Source of the DNA: a bacterium
GTDB taxonomy: Bacteria; SZUA-182; SZUA-191; JAJRXT01
Length of the DNA: 45,843 nucleotides
NCBI GenBank assembly: GCA_024276125.1
Contig: JAJRXT010000075.1
Coordinates: 1-45,843 of the forward strand
Direction: 5' to 3'
In this document: in pieces, positions 1 through 8,913 of the stretch
Numbering within the stretch: position 1 is the stretch's first letter
Layout: each line of letters begins with the position of its first letter
Translations under genes and position numbers: made by a program
Notes under the pieces: generated by a model
The model's database searches: none
The model's input: only the letters and a program-made list of their open reading frames with translations
Told to the model about the DNA's origin: nothing

Positions 1-139
1 CGGGTTTCAAACCCGCCCCTACAGCAAGAGGGGATATGTCACTCTTCTACAAAAATTTTACGTCAATCAAATCTATACAAAACACCAACTAGCTGATATA
101 TAAAAACATTTTAATTTTTCTTATGTCGAACTCAGGTTA
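1..139 (+). repeat. Right end of a family C inverted-repeat element, cut by the window edge
   Basis: The last 20 bases read TTATGTCGAACTCAGGTTA, the terminal motif of a dispersed family (here called C) seen again at 5305, 7979, 8249, 27599, 28525 and 40525. The roughly 70 bases before it resemble the right end of the complete copy at 7979-8249. The left part, with 'cgggtttcaaacccg' and 'cccctacagcaa', is a small hairpin plus a stretch shared with the copy at 27599. No gene is visible in this stretch. Confidence 0.6.
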
Positions 140-194
140 TTATAGAAACATATAGTGAGTCCCCCGAACCATATATTAAAAAACATCTAATTTC

Positions 195-1226
195 GTGAAT
201 ATACTTATAGACATAGTTCATCCGGCGCATGTGCATTTCTTTAAATACGCCATAGCAAAATGGCGGAAAAACGGCCATAAAGTTCAAGTGGTAATCAGGC
301 AAAAAGAAAGCGTTGTAGAGCTTTTAGAGGCTTACGGTATTGATTATATAAAAATAAGCGATTATCAGCCCGGTTTATGGGGGCTGTTAAAAGAGCTTAT
401 CGGCCGCGATATCAAGCTTTATAAAATAATAAAAAAATTCAAACCCGATATTATGGCGGGTATTGCCGGTTTTTCCATTTCTTTTTTGGGCTGGCTGACT
501 AATATTCCGGCTGTTATACTTACAGATACAGAGCATGCCCGCTTGTCTAATTTTATCAGCTTTCCGTTTGCCGCACTTATTTGTACGCCTGTATCGTTTC
601 AAGAGGATGCAGGTAAAAAGCAGTTAAGATACAACGGCTCTCACGAACTGGCTTATTTGCATCCCGATTTTTTTACTCCTGATAAATCAATTTTAAATAA
701 AGCGGGGTTAGCGTCCGATGAGAGGTTTTTTATTGTTCGCTTTGTATCCTGGGGGGCGGCGCATGATGTGGGCGAGCAGGGAATAGAGTTAGAAGATAGA
801 CTAGGTTTTATAGAAAAATTAAGCCGATACGGTAAGGCGCTGATTACCTCAGAAGGAAAACTGCCGGATGAGTTAGTGAAGTATAAAATTAAAGTAGCGC
901 CGCAGGAGATACATCATCTGCTGTATTATGCTGATCTATATATTGGTGAAAGCCCCACTATGGCATCTGAAGCCGGTGTTTTGGGTACTCCTTCTATATT
1001 AATCTCCTCATGGGCGCATGAGGCCGGCTGTATTATGGAGCAGGCGCAATACGGTATTGTCTGTCCCTTTACCCAATACGAACCGGCGCTAAAAAAAGCT
1101 ATAGAATTAGTCGGCAATCCAAAAATAAAATTGAAATGGAAGCAAAAAAGCCGTAAAATGGTAGAAAATAAAATATCCGTCACTCCGTGGCTGGTGGAGC
1201 TGGTGGAAGGGTACGCTAAAAAGTAA
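195..1226 (+). CDS. DUF354 family protein (glycosyltransferase / UDP-GlcNAc 2-epimerase-like fold)
   Basis: The 343-residue product opens with MNILIDIVHPAHVHFF, the usual start of DUF354 proteins, a GT-B fold family related to UDP-GlcNAc 2-epimerases and glycosyltransferases. A late glycine- and serine-rich stretch (about residues 254-274, GESPTMASEAGVLGTPSI) matches the nucleotide-sugar binding region of that fold. The length is normal for the family. The start is GTG with no obvious Shine-Dalgarno, just downstream of a repeat end. The role is probably surface polysaccharide synthesis in the cytoplasm, supported by the acetyltransferase gene at 2159; the substrate cannot be told. The stop is 9 bases before the MNT gene, so the toxin-antitoxin pair may be co-transcribed. 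Confidence 0.85.
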   Translation: MNILIDIVHPAHVHFFKYAIAKWRKNGHKVQVVIRQKESVVELLEAYGIDYIKISDYQPGLWGLLKELIGRDIKLYKIIKKFKPDIMAGIAGFSISFLGWLTNIPAVILTDTEHARLSNFISFPFAALICTPVSFQEDAGKKQLRYNGSHELAYLHPDFFTPDKSILNKAGLASDERFFIVRFVSWGAAHDVGEQGIELEDRLGFIEKLSRYGKALITSEGKLPDELVKYKIKVAPQEIHHLLYYADLYIGESPTMASEAGVLGTPSILISSWAHEAGCIMEQAQYGIVCPFTQYEPALKKAIELVGNPKIKLKWKQKSRKMVENKISVTPWLVELVEGYAKK

Positions 1227-1235
1227 GGGCAAGTA

Positions 1236-1529
1236 ATGAAAACTCTGGCTGAAATACAGGATATATTAACCCTACATAAAAGAGAGTTTGCACAAAAGTA
1301 TAAGGTAAAAACCTTGGGGATATTTGGCTCTTATGTACAAGAACTTCAGAAAAATACTAGTGATATAGATATTTTGGTTGAATTTATTGAGCCGGTGGGA
1401 TTTTTTGAGTTTTTAGGTCTGGAAGAATATCTGGAAGAATTGTTAGGAACTAAAGTTGATTTAGTATCTAAAAAAGCCCTAAAACCGCATATTGGCAAAC
1501 ATATTCTGAATGAAACAGTTTATTTATGA
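1236..1529 (+). CDS. mntA: MNT-domain nucleotidyltransferase, antitoxin of an MNT/HEPN pair
   Basis: This 97-residue protein is a minimal nucleotidyltransferase. It has the GS motif at residues 31-32 and the D-x-D pair at 43 and 45 (SDIDILV), giving the GSX10DXD pattern of MNT antitoxins. Known members neutralise the HEPN toxin by adding AMP units to a tyrosine beside its RNase motif. The next gene is a HEPN protein whose start codon overlaps this stop by 4 bases (ATGA), the standard arrangement. All catalytic residues look intact, so the module should work. The partnership is well established for the families; activity here is inferred. Confidence 0.9.
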   Translation: MKTLAEIQDILTLHKREFAQKYKVKTLGIFGSYVQELQKNTSDIDILVEFIEPVGFFEFLGLEEYLEELLGTKVDLVSKKALKPHIGKHILNETVYL

Positions 1530-1870
1530 TAAAAAGAGACTATAGGGATTATTTTCAAGATATATTAGATGCGGTAAATGAAGTAAAAGAATTTACCCAA
1601 GGAATGGATTTTGAGGCCTTTATTAATGACAAAAAGACCATAAACGCAGTAGTAAGAAGTTTTGAAGTAATCGGAGAAGCAAGCAAAAAAATCCCAGAAG
1701 ATGTTAGAAATACTTATCCAACTATCCCTTGGAAAAAGATGGCTGGCATGAGAGATAAACTAATACATGAGTATTTTGGCGTTGATTTGGAAATTTTATG
1801 GAAAACTGTAAAAGAAAGTATCCCGCCGCTAAAAGAATCAATATCGAATATAATAAGTAGCTTGGCATGA
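1526..1870 (+). CDS. hepT: HEPN-domain RNase toxin (HepT/DUF86 family)
   Basis: The 114-residue product has the HEPN catalytic motif R-X4-H at residues 76-81 followed by Y83 (RDKLIHEY), the RX4HXY signature of HepT. The tyrosine is the residue modified by the paired MNT enzyme in characterised systems. The all-helical sequence and length fit DUF86. It is translationally coupled to the MNT gene through an ATGA overlap. The toxin would cleave RNA in the cytoplasm when not neutralised. Nothing is disrupted, unlike the three other toxin-antitoxin modules in this window. Confidence 0.92.
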   Translation: MIKRDYRDYFQDILDAVNEVKEFTQGMDFEAFINDKKTINAVVRSFEVIGEASKKIPEDVRNTYPTIPWKKMAGMRDKLIHEYFGVDLEILWKTVKESIPPLKESISNIISSLA

Positions 1871-1875
1871 GGCGC

Positions 1876-1935
1876 TATCATTCTGAAATGAAGCGAAGCG
1901 GAATGTAGATTCTTCGCTTCGCTTCAGAATAACAG
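1876..1935. repeat. Family B palindromic repeat (GTCATTCTGA type)
   Basis: This is a short copy of the dispersed inverted repeat whose arms begin TCATTCTGA and end TCAGAATGA, with GAAGAATCT / AGATTCTTC inside. Other copies lie at 4312, 5428, 8095, 8738, 22583, 39208 and 40254. This one has a compact centre of GAAGCGAAGCGG and its partial complement. Confidence 0.75.
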
Positions 1936-1949
1936 GAAGCAGATGCAGT

Positions 1950-2034
1950 TATGTTTCGGGATGTCTCATCCCGAAACCGCTTGTTCGTAAACAGGTATCA
2001 TCAATGTTTCGGGGTGAGACACCCCGAAATATAT
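1950..2034. repeat. Family A double-hairpin repeat (TTTCGGG...CCCGAAA type)
   Basis: Two adjacent hairpins, ATGTTTCGGGATGTCTCATC-CCGAAAC and TTTCGGGGTGAGACACCCCG-AAA, are separated by about 26 bases. The outer ends are also complementary, so the whole unit can fold as one cruciform. Full or half copies recur at 8853, 14569, 16356, 22498, 31912/32133, 35098/35293, 39314, 42080 and 42691. Downstream, 2090-2135 holds two more small palindromes: one pairing GACC with GGTC, and GCGGGTTTAAAAACCCGC. Confidence 0.8.
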
Positions 2035-2158
2035 AAATCTGTCCCCGTATGCGAGTATATTCTTCAGCCTTAAGAAGGACAGGAAGTAGCTGCTGACCTT
2101 TAGGTCAGCCAATTTGCGGGTTTAAAAACCCGCTGTTGCATTATGGAGTATCACATAA

Positions 2159-2740
2159 ATGACTAAAGACTATTTTGTGCATGAATCATCTTATATTGAC
2201 GATAACGTACAAATCGGCGCCGGTACCAAAATTTGGCATTTTTCGCATATTATGTCCGGCGCCATAATCGGTAAAAACTGTAATATCGGACAGAATGTAG
2301 TAGTAGGGCGTACTGTGCGTATTGGTAATGGGGTTAAAATACAAAATAATGTCAGTGTGTATGATGGTGTTATTTTAGAGGATTATGTGTTTTGCGGTCC
2401 TTCCATGGTATTTACCAATGTGATAAACCCGCGCTCTGCTATCCCGCGCAACAGCCCTAAAGACTGGTATCCTACGCGGGTAAAAAAGGGCGCCAGTATA
2501 GGCGCTAATGTGACCATAGTCTGCGGTCATACTATCGGGCGTTATGCCTTTATAGGCGCAGGCGCTGTGGTAACTAAGGATATTCCCGATTATGCTCTGG
2601 TATATGGTAATCCGGGTCGTATTATGGGCTATGTTTGCCAGTGCGGTGAAAAATTGAGCTTTGATGCGTATAGTAAGACGCAATGTGCCGCTTGCAGTCT
2701 GCGTTATGCTAAATGTGGCGATAAGGTCAGTCGTATATGA
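2159..2740 (+). CDS. Left-handed beta-helix N-acetyltransferase, WbpD/WlbB type
   Basis: The 193-residue product is built from hexapeptide repeats (IGAGTKIW, IGKNCNIGQN, VRIGNGVKI) and has the family stretch TNVINPRS and GAGAVVTKDI. Relatives acetylate the 3-amino group of UDP-2-acetamido-3-amino-glucuronic acid during O-antigen synthesis, using acetyl-CoA. The C-terminus (about 158-187) carries a C-x-C ... C-x2-C cysteine cluster, probably a small zinc ribbon, seen in many WbpD-like proteins. A GGAG sits at 2145-2148, 10 bases before the ATG. Its stop overlaps the next gene by 4 bases. The sugar substrate is inferred from the family only. Confidence 0.88.
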   Translation: MTKDYFVHESSYIDDNVQIGAGTKIWHFSHIMSGAIIGKNCNIGQNVVVGRTVRIGNGVKIQNNVSVYDGVILEDYVFCGPSMVFTNVINPRSAIPRNSPKDWYPTRVKKGASIGANVTIVCGHTIGRYAFIGAGAVVTKDIPDYALVYGNPGRIMGYVCQCGEKLSFDAYSKTQCAACSLRYAKCGDKVSRI

Positions 2741-4311
2741 AACCGGTTATTTGTTTGGGCTTGGACGGCGCCTGCTGGGGTTATTTAAACCAGTGGATTA
2801 GTCAAGGGCGGCTGCCTAATTTAAAACGGCTGCTTGATAATGCAGCTTGGGGGACGCTGAAAAGCATTATTCCGCCGGTAACGGCTCCCGCTTGGCGCTG
2901 TTATTCTACCGGCAAGAATCCCGGGGAATTGGGCGTCTTTTGGTGGACGGGCTGGAATAGGGCAGCCGGTAAGCTTACCTTTCCTGATACTTATTCATTT
3001 GACAGTCTGGATTTTTGGGATTATCTGGGTATGTCCGGTAAACGCGTAGGTATTATAAATATGCCCACCACCTATCCGCCTACCGCCGTAAACGGCGTTA
3101 TGGTGTCCGGTTTCGGTGCGCCGCTTAATCGCAACCAGAGCAGTTTAACCCGCCGGCTTACCTATCCTGATGATTTATGGTTACACCTGCAAGAAAAATA
3201 CAATTACCGTATTGCCATATCCGGCGACAGCCTAGCTGATAAATTTAAATTACAAGCCGATGTTATTGACCTTATGCGGGCGAGGTTTGCTCTTCTTACA
3301 GATTTAATCAATAGCGGAAAGTATGATTTCCTGCACCTTACCATATTTTATATAAATACCCTGCATCATTTTTTCGGTACAGACGAGGCGGCAGCCTGCG
3401 CATGGGAGTATATAGATAATTTTATCGGCGAGCTGATGGAAGCCGGTTGTTATTTATTTATCTTTTCAGATCACGGTATGATGAGCATAGACAACAGTTT
3501 TTTAATGAATAACTGGTTAATTGAGCAAGGCTGGCTAAAACTTAAATTTGATTTGGGGGATATTATCCGCTGGATGGATGATTGGGCGGAAAAAAAAGTC
3601 GGTTATAGCCGGTGTTTTGCTGATTTTTTTGGAGCTTTTTTACCGGCGCGCCTGCAAAATAAAATCCCCGGCATGTATAAGTTTATAAGAACCAATATGA
3701 TCGATCAAAAAATCAATTGGCGGGCATCTTATGCCGTATGCTTAGGCGACGGGGTTATATACTTGAATACTGATAAATTAAAAGGCGATTATAAAAAATT
3801 TAGGGACGAGCTTAGCTTAAAACTAAAGGGGCTTGCCCTACCGGATACGGATAAACCGGTTATATCTGAAATATATACGGCAGATGAATTGTATAAGGGA
3901 AAACATGCCAGGTTTGCGCCTGATATTATCGCCCTGCCGGCAGATGGCGCGGAGATATACGGGGGGATAAAAATCGGCGGTAAGGTTTTTGAACAAAGAG
4001 CGCGCCCTTGGAGCAGCGGTAATCATCCTGATGGTATTTTTATGGCTTATGGAGATGAGATTGCAGCCGGAGAGTTGAACCAGCCGGTTAGACTAACCGA
4101 TATTGCGCCGACTATCATGCACTTAATGGATGTGCCTATAGCTCAAGATATGGAGGGTAAGGCGCTTACCGAATTGTTTAGGGCGAACAGTAATGTTGCA
4201 GGCAGGCAGGTTTGTTACCAGAGTCCGCAGGAGAAAACGCCCGGTTTTTATGACGATGTATCCGCTAAGCTTGAGCTAAAGGAGTCCTTATCCGCTTTAG
4301 GATATTTATAG
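2737..4311 (+). CDS. Alkaline phosphatase superfamily protein (type I phosphodiesterase/pyrophosphatase-like)
   Basis: The 524-residue product shows the metal-site pattern of the superfamily: D10 in LGLDG, the putative nucleophile T49 in PPVTAPAW, a D-H pair in FSDHGMM near 247, and a late histidine in GNHPDG. Characterised relatives hydrolyse phosphate or sulfate esters or transfer phospho-groups onto glycans. Overlap with the acetyltransferase gene (ATGA) suggests a joint role in surface glycan assembly or modification, which is inference. There is no clear signal peptide, so a cytoplasmic enzyme is more likely. The stop is TAG, directly followed by a family B repeat. Confidence 0.85.
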   Translation: MKPVICLGLDGACWGYLNQWISQGRLPNLKRLLDNAAWGTLKSIIPPVTAPAWRCYSTGKNPGELGVFWWTGWNRAAGKLTFPDTYSFDSLDFWDYLGMSGKRVGIINMPTTYPPTAVNGVMVSGFGAPLNRNQSSLTRRLTYPDDLWLHLQEKYNYRIAISGDSLADKFKLQADVIDLMRARFALLTDLINSGKYDFLHLTIFYINTLHHFFGTDEAAACAWEYIDNFIGELMEAGCYLFIFSDHGMMSIDNSFLMNNWLIEQGWLKLKFDLGDIIRWMDDWAEKKVGYSRCFADFFGAFLPARLQNKIPGMYKFIRTNMIDQKINWRASYAVCLGDGVIYLNTDKLKGDYKKFRDELSLKLKGLALPDTDKPVISEIYTADELYKGKHARFAPDIIALPADGAEIYGGIKIGGKVFEQRARPWSSGNHPDGIFMAYGDEIAAGELNQPVRLTDIAPTIMHLMDVPIAQDMEGKALTELFRANSNVAGRQVCYQSPQEKTPGFYDDVSAKLELKESLSALGYL

Positions 4312-4399
4312 TTGTCATTCTTAAGGACGAAGGACGAAGAATCTACTCGCATACGCGGGCAGATTCTTCACTGCGCTGCGCTTCATTCAGAATGACAGG
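4312..4399. repeat. Family B palindromic repeat
   Basis: It begins TGTCATTCTTAAGG and ends TTCAGAATGACA, with GAAGAATCTACTCGC facing GCAGATTCTTC inside. It starts at the stop codon of the preceding gene, so it could act as a 3' end structure of that mRNA. Confidence 0.8.
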
Positions 4400-4404
4400 C
4401 TTTT

Positions 4405-4472
4405 GTGGCGTCAGATTCTAAAAATCCGACACTGTAAACCCCTGTTGTCGGATTTTTAGAATCTGACGCCAC
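4405..4472. repeat. Family E perfect inverted repeat
   Basis: Two 26-base arms (4405-4430 and 4447-4472) are exact reverse complements, built on TCAGATTCTAAAAATCCGAC, with a 16-base spacer. Related copies lie at 41968-42072 and 43198-43280. The position, within 55 bases of the tlyA start, could affect its expression, but this is not shown. Confidence 0.85.
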
Positions 4473-4522
4473 AAATTATAAATATTTATGCAATTATGCT
4501 TATACTATCAAGGTGAATATTC

Positions 4523-5323
4523 TTGCCTAAAAAAATCAGATTAGATAAATTATTGTTAGCCCAAGAGCTGGTGGAAAGCCGCAATCGGGCGCAGGCGTTG
4601 ATTTTAGCCGGTCAGGTAACCGTAGACGGCCGTGTTATAGACAAAGCCGGCCAACAGGTTGCTCAAGATGCTGACATACAGCTAAAGGCTAGGCCTGCCT
4701 ATGTCGGTCGGGGCGGAATAAAATTAGCCGGCGCCATAAAAGAATTTGCCGTTATGGTAACGGATAAAATTGCCTTAGATGTTGGAGCATCCACCGGCGG
4801 TTTTACCGACTGCCTGTTGCAGCATGGCACGAAAAAAGTGTATGCCGTAGATGTAGGTTACGGCCAGTTAGCCTGGAAACTGCGCCAAGACTCAAGGGTA
4901 ATTATACTCGATAAGTGTAATGCCCGTTATTTAAAGCCCGGCGACATAGCTAAACCGGTTAGTTTGGTTACTATTGATGTTTCATTTATTTCTATAACTA
5001 AAATCCTGCCTTCGCTTATTCCGCTGCTAACCCCTGATGCCGAAATCATTGCTTTAGTCAAGCCACAATTTGAGGTTGGCAAGGGCAAGGTCGGTTCTGG
5101 TGGAATAGTAAGAAATACAGAAAAACACGCCGGCGTATTAAATGATATTGCCTTGTTTGTAAGTAACCTTGGATTAAATGTAGCAGGTATTTGCCGCTCT
5201 CCTGTTTTTGGCGCAAAGGGCAATACGGAGTTTTTTATATACCTAACAAGGGATAAATTTCCCGCTATATTTAACATCTCAGAACTAATCCAAAAAATTA
5301 CCAATAACATGAGTTCGACATAA
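4523..5323 (+). CDS. tlyA: TlyA family rRNA 2'-O-methyltransferase / hemolysin-like protein
   Basis: The 266-residue product starts with an S4 RNA-binding domain (about 1-62, LDKLLLAQELVESRNRAQAL) followed by an FtsJ-like methyltransferase with the SAM loop LDVGASTGGFTDCLL (from about residue 89), DVSFIS and VKPQFE. Known TlyA enzymes methylate cytidine ribose in 16S and 23S rRNA. The start is TTG, preceded by AAGGTG 8 bases upstream. The length is normal. The last codons and the TAA stop lie inside the end of a family C repeat (5305-5323), so the native C-terminus was probably replaced by repeat sequence encoding MSST. Confidence 0.92.
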   Translation: MPKKIRLDKLLLAQELVESRNRAQALILAGQVTVDGRVIDKAGQQVAQDADIQLKARPAYVGRGGIKLAGAIKEFAVMVTDKIALDVGASTGGFTDCLLQHGTKKVYAVDVGYGQLAWKLRQDSRVIILDKCNARYLKPGDIAKPVSLVTIDVSFISITKILPSLIPLLTPDAEIIALVKPQFEVGKGKVGSGGIVRNTEKHAGVLNDIALFVSNLGLNVAGICRSPVFGAKGNTEFFIYLTRDKFPAIFNISELIQKITNNMSST

Positions 5324-5427
5324 GAAGAGTAGAATATTATTACATATCAAGTAATTGACGTAGATTTACTGTAGGGCAGGGGCGCACCCCCAAGGCTGTT
5401 GACTTAAGGTGAATAACTCTTGTTAGC
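5305..5427. repeat. Family C element, left end overlapping the tlyA stop codon
   Basis: The terminal motif TAACATGAGTTCGACATAA (one base off the family consensus ACCTGA) starts inside tlyA and contains its stop. The following bases, with ATTATTACATATC and then GGGGCGCACCC and TTAGCCTGTCATTCTGAGG, align with the complete copy at 7979-8249. No matching right end is seen before the groES promoter, so this copy looks truncated or eroded. Confidence 0.65.
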
Positions 5428-5504
5428 CTGTCATTCTGAGGCTTAAAAGCCGAAGAATCTACAGCCTGCGTGAGTAGACCCTTCGCTTCACTCAGGGTGA
5501 CAGT
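5428..5504. repeat. Family B palindromic repeat inside a family C element
   Basis: This is the CTGTCATTCTGAGG ... CTCAGGGTGACAG unit. The same arrangement, family B nested in family C, is seen at 8095-8171. The rest of the gap to 5690 holds no recognisable gene. Confidence 0.7.
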
Positions 5505-5690
5505 TACACCCATCAATATAAAATGGATGCCGTACACTATTGAGTGTGCCTCCCAATTGATGTTGACTTTTAGGACAAGCCAAAACATCAATAAAAAGCG
5601 ATAATACTAGCAATTGAATGAAATGGTAAGATAACCACGTCATACCTAACGACATCTTCACTGGCTATCTCTTATTGTTTATCATCGGAT

Positions 5691-5753
5691 TTGATTTATG
5701 TATTATGTATGGGTATAGTATTCCGATTAGCACTCACCAAGGTAGAGTGCTGA
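5691..5753 (+). promoter_or_regulatory. groESL promoter with CIRCE operator (HrcA site)
   Basis: A -35 box TTGATT (5691-5696), a 17-base spacer and a -10 box TATAGT (5714-5719) are followed by the CIRCE inverted repeat TTAGCACTC-N9-GAGTGCTGA at 5727-5753, which differs from the consensus GAGTGCTAA at one base. The operator covers the expected transcription start, so the HrcA repressor would block initiation and release it on heat shock or when GroEL is titrated. The family knowledge is firm; hrcA itself is not in the window. The leader to groES is about 150 bases. Confidence 0.95.
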
Positions 5754-5904
5754 TAATTTCCCTTAAATTAAATCCTGTAATTTTTACTAATGTTAGGTTG
5801 TTTAAGGGTAAATATCTTTACACAAAGTTGGTAAAAACAATCGGTGCGGCGCTTAATAAGGTTTTAAGCTGACATCAAAAATTATTTAAGAAAGGAGTGT
5901 TTTT

Positions 5905-6192
5905 ATGAGCATTCGACCATTACAAGACAGAATCCTGGTTGAAAGGGTAGAAGAAGGAGAAAAAGTAAAGGGAGGAATCATTATTCCCGATACGGCCAAG
6001 GAAAAACCCATGCAAGGCAATATTGTTGCTGTTGGAGGCGGAAAAGTTAAAGAAGACGGAACCAAACAACCGCTGGATGTAAAAGTCGGCGATACCGTTT
6101 TATTCGGTAAATACGCAGGCACGGAAGTAAAGTTTGACGATAAAGAATATTTAATTATGCGTGAAGATGACATTTTGGGAATAATAGAATAA
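5905..6192 (+). CDS. groES: Co-chaperonin GroES
   Basis: The 95-residue product is full length and shows the family start [17 protein letters not shown], the mobile loop with [13 protein letters not shown] (about 23-35) that contacts GroEL, and the C-terminal [11 protein letters not shown]. Seven-fold rings cap GroEL and help fold proteins in the cytoplasm. An AAAGGAG ribosome site lies 9 bases before the ATG. It is the first gene of the CIRCE-controlled operon, with groEL 24 bases downstream. Confidence 0.98.
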   Translation: MSIRPLQDRILVERVEEGEKVKGGIIIPDTAKEKPMQGNIVAVGGGKVKEDGTKQPLDVKVGDTVLFGKYAGTEVKFDDKEYLIMREDDILGIIE

Positions 6193-6195
6193 TAA

Positions 6196-7851
<1,656 letters not shown>

Positions 7852-7860
7852 AATAAACAA

Positions 7861-7900
7861 AAAGCCCTTGTTCTTTTATGGACAGGGGCTTTTTTGTTTT
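7861..7900 (+). terminator. Rho-independent terminator of groESL
   Basis: The stem AAAGCCCTTGT (7861-7871) pairs with ACAGGGGCTTT (7882-7892) across a 10-base loop, with one G-T pair, followed by a T-rich tail. It sits 10 bases after the groEL stop. Confidence 0.93.
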
Positions 7901-7978
7901 TTTAGCTGTATTTTTACTGCACATGTATTATAATGCAATAACTCTACGCAAAAATTAATTACTCAGGTTGTACTAATT

Positions 7979-8249
7979 TAACCTGAATTCGATATAAAAG
8001 TTGTTGGTTTTATTATACAAGGGGCGGGGCGCACCCAATGCCGTTAAGTTAAGCTTTATACTATAATTAAAAGCTCTTCTTAGCCTGTCATTCTGAGGCC
8101 GGAGGCCGAAGAATCTACTCGCATACGTGGGCAGATTCTTCATTCCACTTACGTTTCGTTCAGAATGACAGCTACCTTAAAGTATATGCAAAATATCAAC
8201 TAACGGATATGTAATAATACTTTGTTTTTTTTATATCGAACTCAGGTTA
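7979..8249. mobile_element. Complete family C inverted-repeat element (MITE-like, 271 bp)
   Basis: The ends TAACCTGAATTCGATATAAA and TTTATATCGAACTCAGGTTA are near-perfect inverted repeats (one mismatch in about 20). There is no open reading frame inside. It contains GGGGCGCACCC-like sequence and a nested family B palindrome (8095-8171). The ends begin and finish with TA, which could be a target duplication. This is the clearest complete copy in the window; single ends are at 139, 5305 and 40525, and a larger block with the same ends spans 27599-28525. The remaining bases of the groEL-DUF1844 gap show nothing else. Confidence 0.75.
8095..8171. repeat. Family B palindromic repeat nested in family C
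   Basis: CTGTCATTCTGAGGCCGGAG and TCGTTCAGAATGACAG form the outer arms, with GAAGAATCTACTCGC and GCAGATTCTTC inside. Confidence 0.8.
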
Positions 8250-8295
8250 CAGCTAATTGTGTAATCCCCTACCCAATAAAAAAACGAGGATATAA

Positions 8296-8703
8296 ATGGT
8301 ACCGGAAAAAGAAAATGAAGGTTTTGAGATAAAAGACAGGCGGTTTTCCTCTAAAAACGAGGATGAAAAACAAAAAATATTTGAAGAACAAAAATTAGGG
8401 CAAGAAAAGCCGGTAGTAAAAGAACAAACATCTACCCAACAATCATCTTCAGAAGAAGCGTTGCAAGTAAATTTTTCGGCGCTGATTTTTTCTTTGGGTA
8501 CTCAAGCCTTAATCCAATTGGGAGAGATAGAAGACCCTGCTACTAAAAAGAAGGACAAAAATATCCTGCTGGCCAAACAAACAATTGATTTGCTATCCAT
8601 ACTTAAAGATAAAACCAAAGGGAACCTGACCAAAGAAGAAGATTCTATGCTGTCTTCATTATTATATGATTTGCGCATGAGATTTGTAAACGCATCAGGC
8701 TAG
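8296..8703 (+). CDS. DUF1844 domain protein
   Basis: This 135-residue cytoplasmic protein has a charged, low-complexity N-terminus (about 1-55, rich in E, K, Q) and a C-terminal DUF1844 helix bundle (about 58-132), recognisable by NFSALIFSLGTQALIQLGEI and the late LLYDLRMRF. DUF1844 has no assigned function and is common in deltaproteobacteria and PVC-type genomes. A GAGG ribosome site precedes the ATG. It stands alone between repeats; the stop is TAG. Confidence 0.85.
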   Translation: MVPEKENEGFEIKDRRFSSKNEDEKQKIFEEQKLGQEKPVVKEQTSTQQSSSEEALQVNFSALIFSLGTQALIQLGEIEDPATKKKDKNILLAKQTIDLLSILKDKTKGNLTKEEDSMLSSLLYDLRMRFVNASG

Positions 8704-8737
8704 TACATTTCTATTTTAATTTGACCGGTTAAGATGT

Positions 8738-8889
8738 TGTCATTCTGAAGCCGGAGGCTGAAGAATCTCCCATGCAACAGCGAGTAGATTCTTCACTCCG
8801 CTCCGCTTTGTTCAGAATGACAGGTATAAAAAGAAACTTATCAGATATCCGCAGGTGTTTTGTTTGGGATGAGACACCCTGAAACATAT
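8738..8889. repeat. Family B repeat (8738-8822) followed by a half family A repeat (8853-8889)
   Basis: The first unit runs from TTGTCATTCTGAAGCCGG to TTCAGAATGACAG. The second, TGTTTGGGATGAGACACCCT-GAAACATA, is a single arm-pair of family A with two substitutions. Together they fill the gap upstream of the ABC operon. Confidence 0.75.
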
Positions 8890-8913
8890 AATCATCATAA
8901 GGAATAAGCGGTA

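Noticed and set aside
1950-2140. Possible CRISPR array
   Set aside because: The hairpin units are not regularly spaced direct repeats with unique spacers; they are dispersed palindromes.
5340-5591. Minus-strand open frame of 83 codons
   Set aside because: It covers family C and B repeats; composition and lack of similarity argue against a gene.
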